Part shown: positions 8,788 to 18,302 of the stretch, one piece after another
Position numbering within the stretch: the stretch's first letter is position 1
Layout of the letters: every line of letters starts with the position of its first letter
DNA from: Nostoc sp. UHCC 0870
Lineage (GTDB): Bacteria; Cyanobacteriota; Cyanobacteriia; Cyanobacteriales; Nostocaceae
DNA length: 64,000 nucleotides
Assembly: GCF_022063185.1 (NCBI RefSeq)
Contig: NZ_CP091913.1
Coordinates: 4,476,001 to 4,540,000, forward strand
Direction of reading: 5' to 3'
Notes under the pieces: model-generated
The model's input: the letters and a program-made list of their open reading frames with translations, nothing else
Databases searched by the model: none
Told to the model about the DNA's origin: nothing
Program-made: the position numbers and the translations under genes

Positions 8788-8940
8788 ACACTCTCCGACC
8801 TAAAGGTACGGAGATTCTTAAGACCTCACAGCCTTAATATTCTGTTTGCACAGATTCCCAGGCTCACCACGTTTGCCCAGTAGGGCGTAGTGATATCTCC
8901 TCAAGGTTTTTCGGGCGTAGACTTTCCCTCAGTCCGGGGG
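8788..8940 (-). mobile_element. Possible IS200/IS605-type (TnpB) right-end remnant
   Basis: Read on the minus strand, this spacer has the hairpin CTCCGTACC-TTT-AGGTCGGAG followed by AGTGTCAA, preceded by a GC-rich structured stretch. From memory this resembles the terminal hairpin and omega-RNA region at the right end of cyanobacterial TnpB elements. No tnpB frame remains. The alternative is a structured leader of the peroxiredoxin gene. Confidence 0.4.
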
Positions 8941-9030
8941 TAGGTTTTTAAATCTTGTACTGATTAGAGTATTTTACCATGTTCATCAACAAAATTGACT
9001 TAAGCCTAAAGGCAATAAAGAAGCTTTCAT

Positions 9031-9107
9031 CCCGTGCCTGTTCGCGCAGCGTCTCCCCTTGGGAGAAGTACGAAGTTCGGACACCTGCGTGTCCTGCTTC
9101 TCACGGG
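9031..9107. repeat. Palindromic interspersed repeat
   Basis: CCCGTG (9031-9036) pairs with CACGGG (9102-9107) around the inner hairpins CTCCCCTTGGGAG and GGACACCTGCGTGTCC. This is the 'GCGTCTCCC..GGGAGA' type of palindrome common in Nostoc spacers. A related GCGTAGCGTCCCGTAGGGA occurs near 48457. The rest of 8941-9321 shows no gene. Confidence 0.55.
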
Positions 9108-9321
9108 TTTTCAGCATTTCCCTTATAAGTTGACAAATTTGCTGGAATAGTTTAGGAAATATTATTTGTAGTTTTGAGAGGTATTTCTATATCTGAGATC
9201 GGTTATAGTTGTTACATATTTTAGTTACACGTATACGTTTTTGAGCGGCTGATATTCAGGTATTTGCTTGTAATAGCAAATAGCAGAGATTACTAGGTAA
9301 CTGACTTTCTGGGATAAATAC

Positions 9322-11034
9322 ATGATTCTCAAAGGGTCTTGGTCAATTAGACGCTTGACGGCAGCCTTTGGTGTACTGTTACTAACAGCTTGTAATGGTA
9401 ATGCCAACTCTGATGATAATTTTACTGGTTTGAAAGTTAAGCTTTTGGTGGGTAGTGCCTTGGGGGATTTTTGCAACCAAGCTGCAAAGAATTTTAATGA
9501 TACTCAACCGAAGTTAGATAATGGGACAGCGTTTCGGGTAAGTTGCGAAGCACAGGGTAGCGGCGATGTAGTGACAAAGGTAGTTACTTCCGCCACTCAA
9601 CTGAAAAATGGCACTTTACAAGCAGATGCACCAGACTTACCAACGATTATTTCTGTGGATGGAGATATATATCACAGTCAGTTAATTTACCGAATTAACC
9701 AACTATTTCCAGGGCAAAATTATATTCCTGATATTACTGACGCACAGCTAATAGCGAACACGCCAATGGTGTTTATGGCGCAACCGGATGTGGCTGGAGG
9801 ACTAAAAAAAGTTGCTGACCCTTATCAAGCTTTGGTGACAGCGAAAACTCACCGGGATATTGACCCAGCTGCGCCACCGTTAACAGTGAACTATGTCCAC
9901 ACTGCGCCAACTCGTTCTAATTCTGGGTTACAAACACTGGTAGCTCAATATGTCAGTGTATCTGGTAAACGGCCGGAAGAGTTGACTATTGCTGATGTGC
10001 AGAAGTTTCAGCCGCAAATTCAGCAAATTCAAAGCAAGATTACCCGTTATGGGGTTTCTACTAATTCCCTCGCCCAATCAATGGTGAAAAATGGCCCGTT
10101 TTGGGCTTCTGTGGGGTCTGTTTATGAATCTAGTGTGATTGCGGCTAATTCTACCTTGCAACCAGGACAACAGCGTTATACAGCCGTCTATCCCAAGGCG
10201 ACTTTTACATCTAATATGCGGGCAATTGTGCCGAATGCACCTTGGGTAAGTGCTGATGAGAAGGCGGCTGCTGAAAAGTTTATCACCTATTGGCGATCGC
10301 CTGAAACTCAAAAAATTGCCACAGATTTAGGTTTAAGACCAGGAACTCCGGGTGTGGCTTTAGGTGCAAAGTTTTCTCCAGATTTTGGCGTGGAATCTCA
10401 AACCAAGTATGATTCCCTCAGACCACCGAAACCAGAGGTGGTAGATGCTATGTTGAAATCTTGGCAGGAAGCTTCTAAGAAACCTTCTCTAGTGGTGGTA
10501 GTTGTTGATTCTTCTGGTTCAATGGAGGGGAATAAATTACCAGCCGTGCAGAATACTTTGTTAAATTATATTAAGAATCTGGGTGTAAAAGAGCAAATTG
10601 CCATTGTAGACTTTGATTCGGAGATTCGCCCCCCAGTGTTAGTAGATGGTACACCCCAAGGGCGCGATCGCGGTTTGCAATTTATCAGTGGACTCAGAGC
10701 CGATGGTGGAACAAGATTATATGATGCTGCTTTACAAGCCCGCAATTGGTTACAGCAAAATCGTCGTCAAGATGCAATTAATGCGGTTTTGATATTAACA
10801 GATGGGGAAGATTCTGGTTCGCAAGTTTCCTTAGACCAGCTATCAACTGAATTGCAAAAAAGTGGGTTTTCTACTGACCAAAGAATTGGCTTTTTTACTG
10901 TTGGTTATGGGAAAGAGGGTGAGTTTAATCCTGATGCTTTGAAGAAGATTGCTGAGTTGAATGGGGGGTACTATTCTAAAGGTGATCCGGAAACAATTGC
11001 TCTGTTGATGTCAGATTTACAGGTGGAGTTTTAA
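9322..11034 (+). CDS. Lipoprotein with solute-binding domain fused to a VWA domain
   Basis: 570 residues. The lipobox LLTAC (Cys24) follows a basic, hydrophobic signal. Residues ~35-385 resemble an extracellular solute-binding protein, with APTRSNSG near 195 that recurs as DPTRSNSG in the protein encoded at 11900. The C-terminal third is a von Willebrand A domain with a full MIDAS: DSSGS (396-400), a Thr in GGTRLYD and Asp in LTDGEDS. VWA domains bind partners through a divalent cation. It is first of a three-gene set with a membrane coiled-coil protein and a second solute-binding protein, suggesting an envelope-localised capture complex. Substrate unknown. Confidence 0.8.
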   Translation: MILKGSWSIRRLTAAFGVLLLTACNGNANSDDNFTGLKVKLLVGSALGDFCNQAAKNFNDTQPKLDNGTAFRVSCEAQGSGDVVTKVVTSATQLKNGTLQADAPDLPTIISVDGDIYHSQLIYRINQLFPGQNYIPDITDAQLIANTPMVFMAQPDVAGGLKKVADPYQALVTAKTHRDIDPAAPPLTVNYVHTAPTRSNSGLQTLVAQYVSVSGKRPEELTIADVQKFQPQIQQIQSKITRYGVSTNSLAQSMVKNGPFWASVGSVYESSVIAANSTLQPGQQRYTAVYPKATFTSNMRAIVPNAPWVSADEKAAAEKFITYWRSPETQKIATDLGLRPGTPGVALGAKFSPDFGVESQTKYDSLRPPKPEVVDAMLKSWQEASKKPSLVVVVVDSSGSMEGNKLPAVQNTLLNYIKNLGVKEQIAIVDFDSEIRPPVLVDGTPQGRDRGLQFISGLRADGGTRLYDAALQARNWLQQNRRQDAINAVLILTDGEDSGSQVSLDQLSTELQKSGFSTDQRIGFFTVGYGKEGEFNPDALKKIAELNGGYYSKGDPETIALLMSDLQVEF

Positions 11035-11080
11035 ACGCAGAGGTACGCTGAGGGAAACGCAAAGGTACGCGGAGTTTTTT

Positions 11081-11800
11081 ATGGTGAAGTTAGTGAATCC
11101 GTTGTATTATCCGGTGGCTGTTTTGGTTGGGGGTTTGACTCTGTTTGTTGGGGTGCGGTTGGGTAATTTGTCTAGTTTGGTAATGATACCTGTGGCGAGT
11201 GGTTTAGCGGTGGCTGGTGCTAGTTTTTTGAAGTCTCGTGAAGGTGAGGTATTAGAGTTAGATAACCCAGAATTGGAACGGGAAATTTTAGCAGTTAAAA
11301 CATCAGCGTTGGCTTTAGCAAAGCAAGCAAATGGAATGCGTTTAGAGGTGCAGAAATTATTGACTGATACCTTTCATGTGGAACTTTTGACTACTGTTTC
11401 CATGAGTTGCGATCGCGCCGATGAACTTCCTGGTAAACTTGATAAATTAGTAGTCAATCTACATCACACAAATTCACTTCTTTCTATCGAAGCTCTACAA
11501 CAGCAACTTACAGAAGTAAAAAAGAAATTACCATCTAGTTCTGGGGTGGCTAAACGACATCTTAATCAATTAGCAGATAGTCTCAAGCGCAATGTTAAAT
11601 TAGCACAAGAAGGTGAAGATACTCGCCTAGGAAGAATTATTAATATTGCTACTTTAATTCAAGATTTTTCTGGAGTATTGCAAAAACTGCAAACGAGATT
11701 ACGTACATCTGACTTAAATGATGCTGAACAAATTAATGGGTTGCAATTAATTGCTGATGAATTAGGTAGTCTTGCAGACAATCTGGATTTAGTAGTATGA
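11081..11800 (+). CDS. Membrane-anchored coiled-coil protein of VWA cluster
   Basis: 239 residues. The N-terminus has two adjacent membrane segments (about 7-48), and the rest is alpha-helical and coiled-coil with repeated Leu/Lys/Glu heptads. It lies 46 bases after the VWA lipoprotein gene and 99 bases before a second solute-binding gene, all in the same direction, so it may tether the binding proteins to the inner membrane. I do not recognise a named family. The spacer before it contains the ACGCAGAGGTACGC-type short repeat common in the genome. Confidence 0.6.
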   Translation: MVKLVNPLYYPVAVLVGGLTLFVGVRLGNLSSLVMIPVASGLAVAGASFLKSREGEVLELDNPELEREILAVKTSALALAKQANGMRLEVQKLLTDTFHVELLTTVSMSCDRADELPGKLDKLVVNLHHTNSLLSIEALQQQLTEVKKKLPSSSGVAKRHLNQLADSLKRNVKLAQEGEDTRLGRIINIATLIQDFSGVLQKLQTRLRTSDLNDAEQINGLQLIADELGSLADNLDLVV

Positions 11801-11899
11801 CAATAATTTTGTTTTTAAACACAGAGTCATGCAAAGTTTTAATGAAATCTTCTTTTTAGTGTTTGACTGATTTCTGATGACTAATGAATAGAAAATAAT

Positions 11900-13021
11900 A
11901 TGAAAGCAAAAAAGTCTGAATTCAAACACAAAAATCAGGTTTTTACCTCAATTACTATTATTATTGCAGCATTGGGTTTAACTTACGCTCCAATTCCTGG
12001 ATTACAGCAAACTGTGGTAATTGTGAGTGGGACAGAACTACAAGAACCACTGCAAAAACTAGAAGCAAAATTTGAGCAAGAAAACCCCAATATCAAGTTA
12101 GAACTCAAGTTTCAGGGTTCGCAAGATATGGTGAACAATTATGTTGACCAGAAGAATGACTTTAAAATTGCGGTGTTAATTCCGGCTAATGGAGAAATTT
12201 TAACAGAATTAAGCGATCGCCTGCAAGCTACCAACAACATCGACCCATTTTATAATTCTCCCACACCCATAGCGAAAACTTTACTCGTAGCCATTGCCTG
12301 GCCGCAACGGGGTAAAGTTTTATTCCCAGATGGACGCTTCCAATGGACAAAAATCGAACAAGCCATGCAAGCTAGTAACTGGGGAAAAATTGGTGGTGCT
12401 AATGACTGGGGTAGCTTTGATTTTGTGACCACAGACCCCACTCGTTCTAACAGTGGTCAGGTGACTCTTAACCTGTGGACACAAGCAAAGTTAGGTGCAA
12501 ACATCAACCAAAATAGTTTTAATAACCCATCTGTGCAGTCTTTGTTTGGGTTGGTGAAAAAATCAGTCTATCAACCACCACGGTCTACAGATATTCTCTT
12601 GCAAGAGTTTATTAGCAGAGGTCTTAATGATGCTGATGTCGCTACTGTATATGAAAGTATAGCGTTGTATCGTTGGCAACAGTCAACCGCTAATCAAGGT
12701 CAACCTTACCAAATTTACTATTTAAATCCCACCAGTGAGTCTACAGCTACAGCCGCAATTGTCCGCCGAGATATTGATGGCGGAACAGCAAATGCAGCTA
12801 GGAAGTTTTTGGATTTTCTGACACAACCACCACAGCAAGCAGTTTTAGTTCAGCATGGTTTCCGTCCAGTGAATAATGCGGTTGATTTAAAAGCTGTACC
12901 TAACAGTCCTTGGAATCAAAATATTCCCGGTGCGGAAGTTAAACCCACGGTGCAAACCATACCACCACCCAACACTCAGACAATTAGAGAAATTCAGCGT
13001 CTTTGGGAAAGAGCAAATTAA
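11900..13021 (+). CDS. Extracellular solute-binding-like protein
   Basis: 373 residues. The N-terminal basic-hydrophobic segment (FTSITIIIAALGLTYAP) is an export signal or anchor, without a lipobox. The remainder resembles periplasmic type II binding proteins, with VVIVSGTELQEPL early and DPTRSNSGQ at about 178-186. That motif is shared with the N-terminal half of the VWA lipoprotein two genes upstream, so the two are paralogues. No permease or ATPase gene is nearby, arguing for sensing or scaffolding rather than ordinary ABC uptake. Its TAA overlaps the convergent glycosyltransferase stop (13018-13021). Confidence 0.7.
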   Translation: MKAKKSEFKHKNQVFTSITIIIAALGLTYAPIPGLQQTVVIVSGTELQEPLQKLEAKFEQENPNIKLELKFQGSQDMVNNYVDQKNDFKIAVLIPANGEILTELSDRLQATNNIDPFYNSPTPIAKTLLVAIAWPQRGKVLFPDGRFQWTKIEQAMQASNWGKIGGANDWGSFDFVTTDPTRSNSGQVTLNLWTQAKLGANINQNSFNNPSVQSLFGLVKKSVYQPPRSTDILLQEFISRGLNDADVATVYESIALYRWQQSTANQGQPYQIYYLNPTSESTATAAIVRRDIDGGTANAARKFLDFLTQPPQQAVLVQHGFRPVNNAVDLKAVPNSPWNQNIPGAEVKPTVQTIPPPNTQTIREIQRLWERAN

Positions 13022-14202
13022 TGATTTGCGATAATTGTTTGATAGGCTTGGATAGTTTGTTTTGCGATCGCATCCCAGCTAAAATTTTCTAAGGCGTAAT
13101 TTTGGGCATTTAATCCCCGACGCTGACATTCTTGGGGATTTTGTAAAGCTGCTTGCAGCAAGTCTACCAACGATGATACATCTGTTGTTCCCACCCAGCC
13201 TGATTCACTATCACGCACCTCTTCCCAAATATGCACTTGGTCTGAGATAACTACAGGTTTTCCGGCTACCATCGCTTCAGCTACAGCAATACCAAAGTTT
13301 TCATAATAAGATGGCAAGACGAATAAATCAGCCGCTTGTAGTAGAGTAGTTTTTAATTCACCACTAACAAAGCCTGTGATGGTAGTGTAAAATTTTAACG
13401 GTGAATTAGCAATTTGGTCTTTAATTCTTTGTTCATAGTCTGGGTCTTGGGGACTTGCACCCGCTAAAACAAAATGAAACTTATTACCAGATGTTAATAA
13501 CTTTTCTAATGCTGGAATCAACAGATTTAACCCTTTTTTTGGGTCAAGCCGCGACATAAATAGCACCAAAGGGAAATCCTCTGGTATACCTAATTTATTA
13601 GTTATAAACTCTTTGCCATTGTTAGATGAATATTGAGGCGGGATTACACCCAAAGGAATGACTAAATCTCGTGTAGCCACCCCAAACCTTTCGGAAACTT
13701 TTGCTTCTTGTTCGCTAGTAAAATGAATCGCTGCTGCTTTAGCTAAATTACGCCGTTCAATAATTGCTACATACAGCTTTTTTAATTGTTTTTTCTTCAG
13801 TAAATCAGACGGGTCAAGCGTTCCTAAAGGACGTAAAATATAAGGTAATTTTTGTTGGCTACATACAACCGCCGCCGCACTACTCACCGGAGAAAATAAA
13901 GCATGAATATGTGCTAAATCAAATTCCCTAGCATGAGTTTTTAACCAATTTAGTAAGTCCAAAGAAAACTTATAACGTCGGAATGGCGCACAGCGAAAAT
14001 AAATAATATCATAGCCATCTTGTTTTATAGGTACATTTAAAGGTACATCCAGAGGTTTTTGACCAGTATCACCATTACTATCTGTAGTTAGTACCGTAAC
14101 TTCTACCCCTTCTTTAGCCAAAGCCGGTGCTAGTCCCAGCACCATTTGACTAGGGCCGCCATAGATTAAAGAAATCGATGGAACAATATGTAAAATTTTC
14201 AT
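13018..14202 (-). CDS. Glycosyltransferase family 4 (GT-B fold)
   Basis: About 394 residues from ATG 14202; an upstream TTG at 14211 would overlap the previous gene and is less likely. MKILHIVPSISLIYGGPSQM is a GT4 N-terminus, and the nucleotide-sugar site has the EX7E-type motif in YENFGIAVAEAMVAGKPVV. RLDPKKG forms the donor phosphate-binding loop. It would transfer a sugar to a lipid-linked or polysaccharide acceptor at the cytoplasmic membrane. It is last of five minus-strand exopolysaccharide genes and follows another GT4 after five bases. Confidence 0.88.
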   Translation of the reverse strand: MKILHIVPSISLIYGGPSQMVLGLAPALAKEGVEVTVLTTDSNGDTGQKPLDVPLNVPIKQDGYDIIYFRCAPFRRYKFSLDLLNWLKTHAREFDLAHIHALFSPVSSAAAVVCSQQKLPYILRPLGTLDPSDLLKKKQLKKLYVAIIERRNLAKAAAIHFTSEQEAKVSERFGVATRDLVIPLGVIPPQYSSNNGKEFITNKLGIPEDFPLVLFMSRLDPKKGLNLLIPALEKLLTSGNKFHFVLAGASPQDPDYEQRIKDQIANSPLKFYTTITGFVSGELKTTLLQAADLFVLPSYYENFGIAVAEAMVAGKPVVISDQVHIWEEVRDSESGWVGTTDVSSLVDLLQAALQNPQECQRRGLNAQNYALENFSWDAIAKQTIQAYQTIIANH

Positions 14203-14207
14203 GTTAT

Positions 14208-15383
14208 TCAATTTTTATTGACTAACTCCTGATAAAACTCAAATTGTTGCTTGGCTAAAGCTTTATTGGTATACTTATCCATCGCTTTCTGATAACCAAT
14301 TTCAGCCAAATTATGAGCCAAATCTGGTTTTTCCATAAGCTGTAATAAACAATTAGCTAAAGCTTGAGCATCACCTTCAGGAAATACCAAACCAGCGTCA
14401 CCAATGACATAAGGTATTTCCCCAGAATCAGAACCAATCACAGGTACTTTACAAGCCATAGCCTCAATTAGTACATGGCCAAACTGTTCTTTCCAACCAA
14501 TAGAAGTGAGAGTTTTAAATTGGTAGGTGGTTTCTGAAGGCAAAACCAATGTATTCATTAAGTTAATATAGTTGGGGACTTCATCATGAGGTACACTCTC
14601 TACAAAAATCACCCTATCTTGAATATTATTTTCTGTTGCTAATTTAACTAGTTCGTCTTTTAAAATTCCGCGTCCCAGTAATAATAATTTCCAAGGCTGA
14701 TCTTTTAAGACAATTAATGACTTTAGAAGTGTTAATAATCCTTTTTCTGGCACAAACCGCCCTACGAATCCCACAACAAAATCAGTTGATGTAATACCAA
14801 ATTTAGCAGCTAATTCTGGTTGTGCTTGAGGCGTAAACAGATTTTGATCTACACCCAATTGTGGCATAACTTTAATTGTACCTTCATACCCACGTTGTCG
14901 TAAAACTTCAGCCCCATCCTGATTACCAGAGATGATACCGTGGCTGTGGTTAAGGTTATATTTTTCTAATAAAGCAATAGGTAATTTTAATTCATAAGGT
15001 AAATTCCACCAAGTAAAAAAGATATTTTTTGCCTCCAGTCCTAATAACTGATTTAATATAATCATCTGAGTATAAGCCAGACTCCTAGAACCTTGTTCTA
15101 CTTGGATGATTTGGGGGCGAAACTGTTGCAATAAAGATATTAAATCAGCACCGAATGTCAGTAGACCTTGATGGTTTTGACTAAAATTAGAAACTGGAAC
15201 TATTCTAAATGCACCTTCATCCCTAGATTGGGTTGCAATAGTTTTATTTTGTACACCACCAGGTTTCCAAACTTTAGGTACTACAACTGTCACCTCAATT
15301 CCCGGTTCTAATTGAGATAGCGCGCGTAGCTTTTCACAATTGAGGTCTACTATATAAGTATGACTGGCAACTAATATTTTCAT
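14208..15383 (-). CDS. Glycosyltransferase family 4 (GT-B fold)
   Basis: 391 residues. The N-terminal MKILVASHTYIVD is typical for GT4 acceptor domains. FVGRFVPEKG is the donor-binding loop, and EQFGHVLIEAMACKVPVIG carries the EX7E motif. It differs enough from the downstream GT4 to have another sugar specificity. The tight spacing suggests co-translation of two successive steps in building a repeat unit. Exact sugar unknown. Confidence 0.88.
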   Translation of the reverse strand: MKILVASHTYIVDLNCEKLRALSQLEPGIEVTVVVPKVWKPGGVQNKTIATQSRDEGAFRIVPVSNFSQNHQGLLTFGADLISLLQQFRPQIIQVEQGSRSLAYTQMIILNQLLGLEAKNIFFTWWNLPYELKLPIALLEKYNLNHSHGIISGNQDGAEVLRQRGYEGTIKVMPQLGVDQNLFTPQAQPELAAKFGITSTDFVVGFVGRFVPEKGLLTLLKSLIVLKDQPWKLLLLGRGILKDELVKLATENNIQDRVIFVESVPHDEVPNYINLMNTLVLPSETTYQFKTLTSIGWKEQFGHVLIEAMACKVPVIGSDSGEIPYVIGDAGLVFPEGDAQALANCLLQLMEKPDLAHNLAEIGYQKAMDKYTNKALAKQQFEFYQELVNKN

Positions 15384-15424
15384 GAATATTGGGTAGTTGT
15401 TAGTTGTCAGTTATCAATAGATAA

Positions 15425-16444
15425 TTAGTTTTGACTAATAACTAATGACTCTTGACTTTTGACTAATGACTCTTGATCAAGACGACTGTAAATTTGCCCA
15501 TCATCCCAATTAGATTGAATGACAGTCCCTAAAGCTTTGAAGAAACCCAAGATATAGAATACACCACGAGTAACAATTTTTATAGGTGAGCCACTTTTAT
15601 GACAGGGGGGACGGCCGAGGACGTGACAATCAAATAACCTGGCGTATAGGCGTAAAGCTTGGCTAGCGGTGAGGTTTTTCATCGCCATCAAGAAATGATT
15701 GTGATAGAAGGTAAATTGATATTTGAGCGATCGCATACTAATATCATGACAACCTCCAGTTTCTTCTCCTAGATGTACTAAATTAGCCTCTGGGTCATAC
15801 CAAATCTTATACCCTGTCTGGCGCAACCTCAAACAAAAATCTGACTCTTCACGTACTGCACTACCGCGAAACCTCTCATCAAACCGTAGTCCATATTTAG
15901 TGAAAATTTCCCGGCGGAAGGACATATTGCAACCCCTTGCACTTAACACTTGTTGGGGTTTAATGGTGTGTACTAAGTCAATATGATACCAAGCAATACC
16001 GGGGTTCATTGCCTCTGGGGGTAAATATTCTATCTCAAACTCTCCCCCAGACTCACCTAATTTCATTCTGTCAAATACCCGTCCAGCTACCGCCCCTATC
16101 TCTGGATTTTGTATATAGTTTTTGACATGGGATGAGATATAATTGGGGGTTAACTTGACATCATCATCAATAAAAATAATTATTTCCCCAGTAGCCCGTC
16201 TGACACCATAGTTCCGCGCTCCTGGTAAACTTGCCCAGTTCAGTTTAAACCATTTAATTTTTTCTGCTGCTGCTAGTTCTGCTAAATAATTTTGGACTTC
16301 TGGTTGATGTGTTGGTGACTGGTCTACCACCAAAACTTCAAAATTTGGATAATCTTGATTTAAAACATCTGCAATGCTATCTCTTAATGCTTCTTCTCTA
16401 CAGTATGTAGGAATAATTACAGTGATTAAAGGCTGATTATTCAT
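15425..16444 (-). CDS. Glycosyltransferase family 2 (GT-A fold)
   Basis: 339 residues. Residues 1-110 form a GT-A nucleotide-binding domain with ITVIIPTYCREEALRDS, VVDQSP and the metal-binding FIDDDVKL. EESDFCLRL is the usual ED-type catalytic motif. Such enzymes add sugars to undecaprenyl- or lipid-linked intermediates. The last ~16 residues repeat (QESLVKSQESLVISQ) because the frame runs into spacer repeats of the TGACTAATGACTC kind, so the native C-terminus has probably been extended. Confidence 0.88.
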   Translation of the reverse strand: MNNQPLITVIIPTYCREEALRDSIADVLNQDYPNFEVLVVDQSPTHQPEVQNYLAELAAAEKIKWFKLNWASLPGARNYGVRRATGEIIIFIDDDVKLTPNYISSHVKNYIQNPEIGAVAGRVFDRMKLGESGGEFEIEYLPPEAMNPGIAWYHIDLVHTIKPQQVLSARGCNMSFRREIFTKYGLRFDERFRGSAVREESDFCLRLRQTGYKIWYDPEANLVHLGEETGGCHDISMRSLKYQFTFYHNHFLMAMKNLTASQALRLYARLFDCHVLGRPPCHKSGSPIKIVTRGVFYILGFFKALGTVIQSNWDDGQIYSRLDQESLVKSQESLVISQN

Positions 16445-16477
16445 ATTTTTGATGATAAATTAAGCTATCAAAATTTA

Positions 16478-16565
16478 ATGCGTCAAGTTTAAATTGATGA
16501 ATAAGCAAGTTTGTCGTAAAAACTTTAGTCCTAATTTTTAAGGACTGGAGTCCTTACTACGAACC
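16478..16565 (+). repeat. Dispersed ~88-bp repeat (family C), copy 1
   Basis: It begins near GTCAAGTTTAAATTGATG and contains an ACTTTAGTCC/GGACTGGAGT palindrome. An inverted copy lies at 33378-33465, with the same TCAAGTTTAAATTGATG end and an AGGACTTTAGTCCT core. Confidence 0.65.
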
Positions 16566-16602
16566 GTCAAAAATAACTTGACATAGTGCTGCTTTGTAAG
16601 AA

Positions 16603-18243
16603 TCAAACACTTTTTGCTTTTTCTTCAAGTTCTTCATTTTTCCTCTCTTGTTTATCCAGTATTGGTAATTTGAAAAGAACTCCTGCAAAAAACCAGTAAT
16701 ATACAGCTACCGGATCGACATCTAAAGGATAGTAGTATGTGTTGTAACTAATAAACAATATAAACACCCATATAGCAGCTGCGTAAGTACGGAAACTACG
16801 GTTTTTTATTGAGCGATACGTTTTAAAGGCAGTAACTGTCAGGGTAGTCACTAAGGCGACAAAACCCAATAATCCCACAATGCCAACTTCATACAGCACT
16901 TTAGGGTAGTAGGTTTCCACCAACTTAGTTGAACCTAAACTGCGAGCCGAGTTAGTAGCCCTACCCAACCCACTACCTATGGGAGTATCTACAGTTTTCC
17001 AGTTCTCTTCAAATTGTTGGACGATAAATTCCTCCGGTGGTGAAGCGTCCCAACGACCAGACAAACTATCAACCCTTTCTTGGACAATAGCCGGGTTAGT
17101 GACCATTGCAATTCCCAAGATGGCAGCCAAGCCTATACCAATGGGAATAAAGCGTTTGAGGTTGGCAATTTGACCTGTGAGTATTAGCAGTAACAAGAAG
17201 CAAGTAGGTACTAAAGCTAATGCAATTCTCTGCCCCGAAACAACTGCATTTATAAATACCGTAGCCAATGAACCTAAACTGATTGCACGCCAAATGAAAG
17301 AGGGGTCAGAAAAAGCCGCAGCAAAGGCTAAAAAGGTGCTGGAAATTAAGAACCATGCCCATTGCCAAGGAGCGACGAATGTTCCCGGTAAGCGAATCAT
17401 TCCTTGGCTAGGACTATAAACTAGAGAACCACCAAAATAACAACGTGCGTCCAGGGTGGCTTTAAATAGGTCAGCACCTGAAGCATTTCTAGTACCTTCA
17501 CAGACCCCTGTGTACAATAGTCCGTATTGAAGAATACCCAATGCTCCACATATGAGGATTGCGCTGACCTGGAGGCGCGATAAGAATAGAAAATCCTGTT
17601 TGTTGCGAATTAAGTAGTAAGCGCAACCAATCAAAGGGACATAGCCTAAAAATACTTTTAGTCCCAAAATACCCATACCTATAGGTATTTCGCTAGTAGT
17701 TCTTTCGAGCAGTCCCACGCTAGGTGGGTTTAGTTGCTGTCCACCATTGATAAACAGCAAAGTCAGCATACACAAGCCAAATAAAATAAATAGTGGAGTT
17801 CTAATAGGGGAGGGCAAAATTAGAGGTAGTTTCTGCTTGCGGCAAGTCTGCCAAATTGCGATTAAAGCAGGAAAATAGAACGAGTCCTTGGCAAGTTGTA
17901 ATATAGGACTGTTACCAATGTAATAAGTGATTGTCCCTCCAAAAGGTACGTAAAGAAGAAAAGCAAAAAGAGCTAACCTCGGATATTTGTAAGATATAGA
18001 CATGACAATTATTCCCAAAACAGTGGGAACTGCTGCCTTTATTCCGACAGTTAAAAACACCAATATACCAACAAAGAAGCTGACGAAAGAAACGGTAGTT
18101 AGTAAATTAATCAGTTCTTTACGTGCTTGGGTTGCTTTCCGCTTTTGGGCTAACCTGTCTTTTAAACTCAGGGTTGGCGTTTCTTTCTGTGGTTGCTGTT
18201 TTGATTTTTTAGTCCGTGATGATTTCGATTTTAATTTTGGCAT
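16603..18243 (-). CDS. O-antigen ligase/polymerase-like multi-spanning membrane protein
   Basis: 546 residues with a basic low-complexity N-terminus (about 1-45), then roughly 10-12 hydrophobic spans. A large soluble loop (about 390-440, including SGRWDASPPEEF and SGLGRATNSARSLG) sits before the last spans, as in Wzy/WaaL family proteins. Such proteins polymerise or ligate polysaccharide repeat units on the periplasmic face. Its place among four glycosyltransferase genes fits an exopolysaccharide or O-antigen locus. Sequence alone cannot separate polymerase from ligase. Confidence 0.75.
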   Translation of the reverse strand: MPKLKSKSSRTKKSKQQPQKETPTLSLKDRLAQKRKATQARKELINLLTTVSFVSFFVGILVFLTVGIKAAVPTVLGIIVMSISYKYPRLALFAFLLYVPFGGTITYYIGNSPILQLAKDSFYFPALIAIWQTCRKQKLPLILPSPIRTPLFILFGLCMLTLLFINGGQQLNPPSVGLLERTTSEIPIGMGILGLKVFLGYVPLIGCAYYLIRNKQDFLFLSRLQVSAILICGALGILQYGLLYTGVCEGTRNASGADLFKATLDARCYFGGSLVYSPSQGMIRLPGTFVAPWQWAWFLISSTFLAFAAAFSDPSFIWRAISLGSLATVFINAVVSGQRIALALVPTCFLLLLILTGQIANLKRFIPIGIGLAAILGIAMVTNPAIVQERVDSLSGRWDASPPEEFIVQQFEENWKTVDTPIGSGLGRATNSARSLGSTKLVETYYPKVLYEVGIVGLLGFVALVTTLTVTAFKTYRSIKNRSFRTYAAAIWVFILFISYNTYYYPLDVDPVAVYYWFFAGVLFKLPILDKQERKNEELEEKAKSV

Positions 18244-18302
18244 AGGTGCGTTCTAGCCTATCAGCCTCAGAAAAAGTATATTTTTGACCTAATAAATTCA
18301 GA

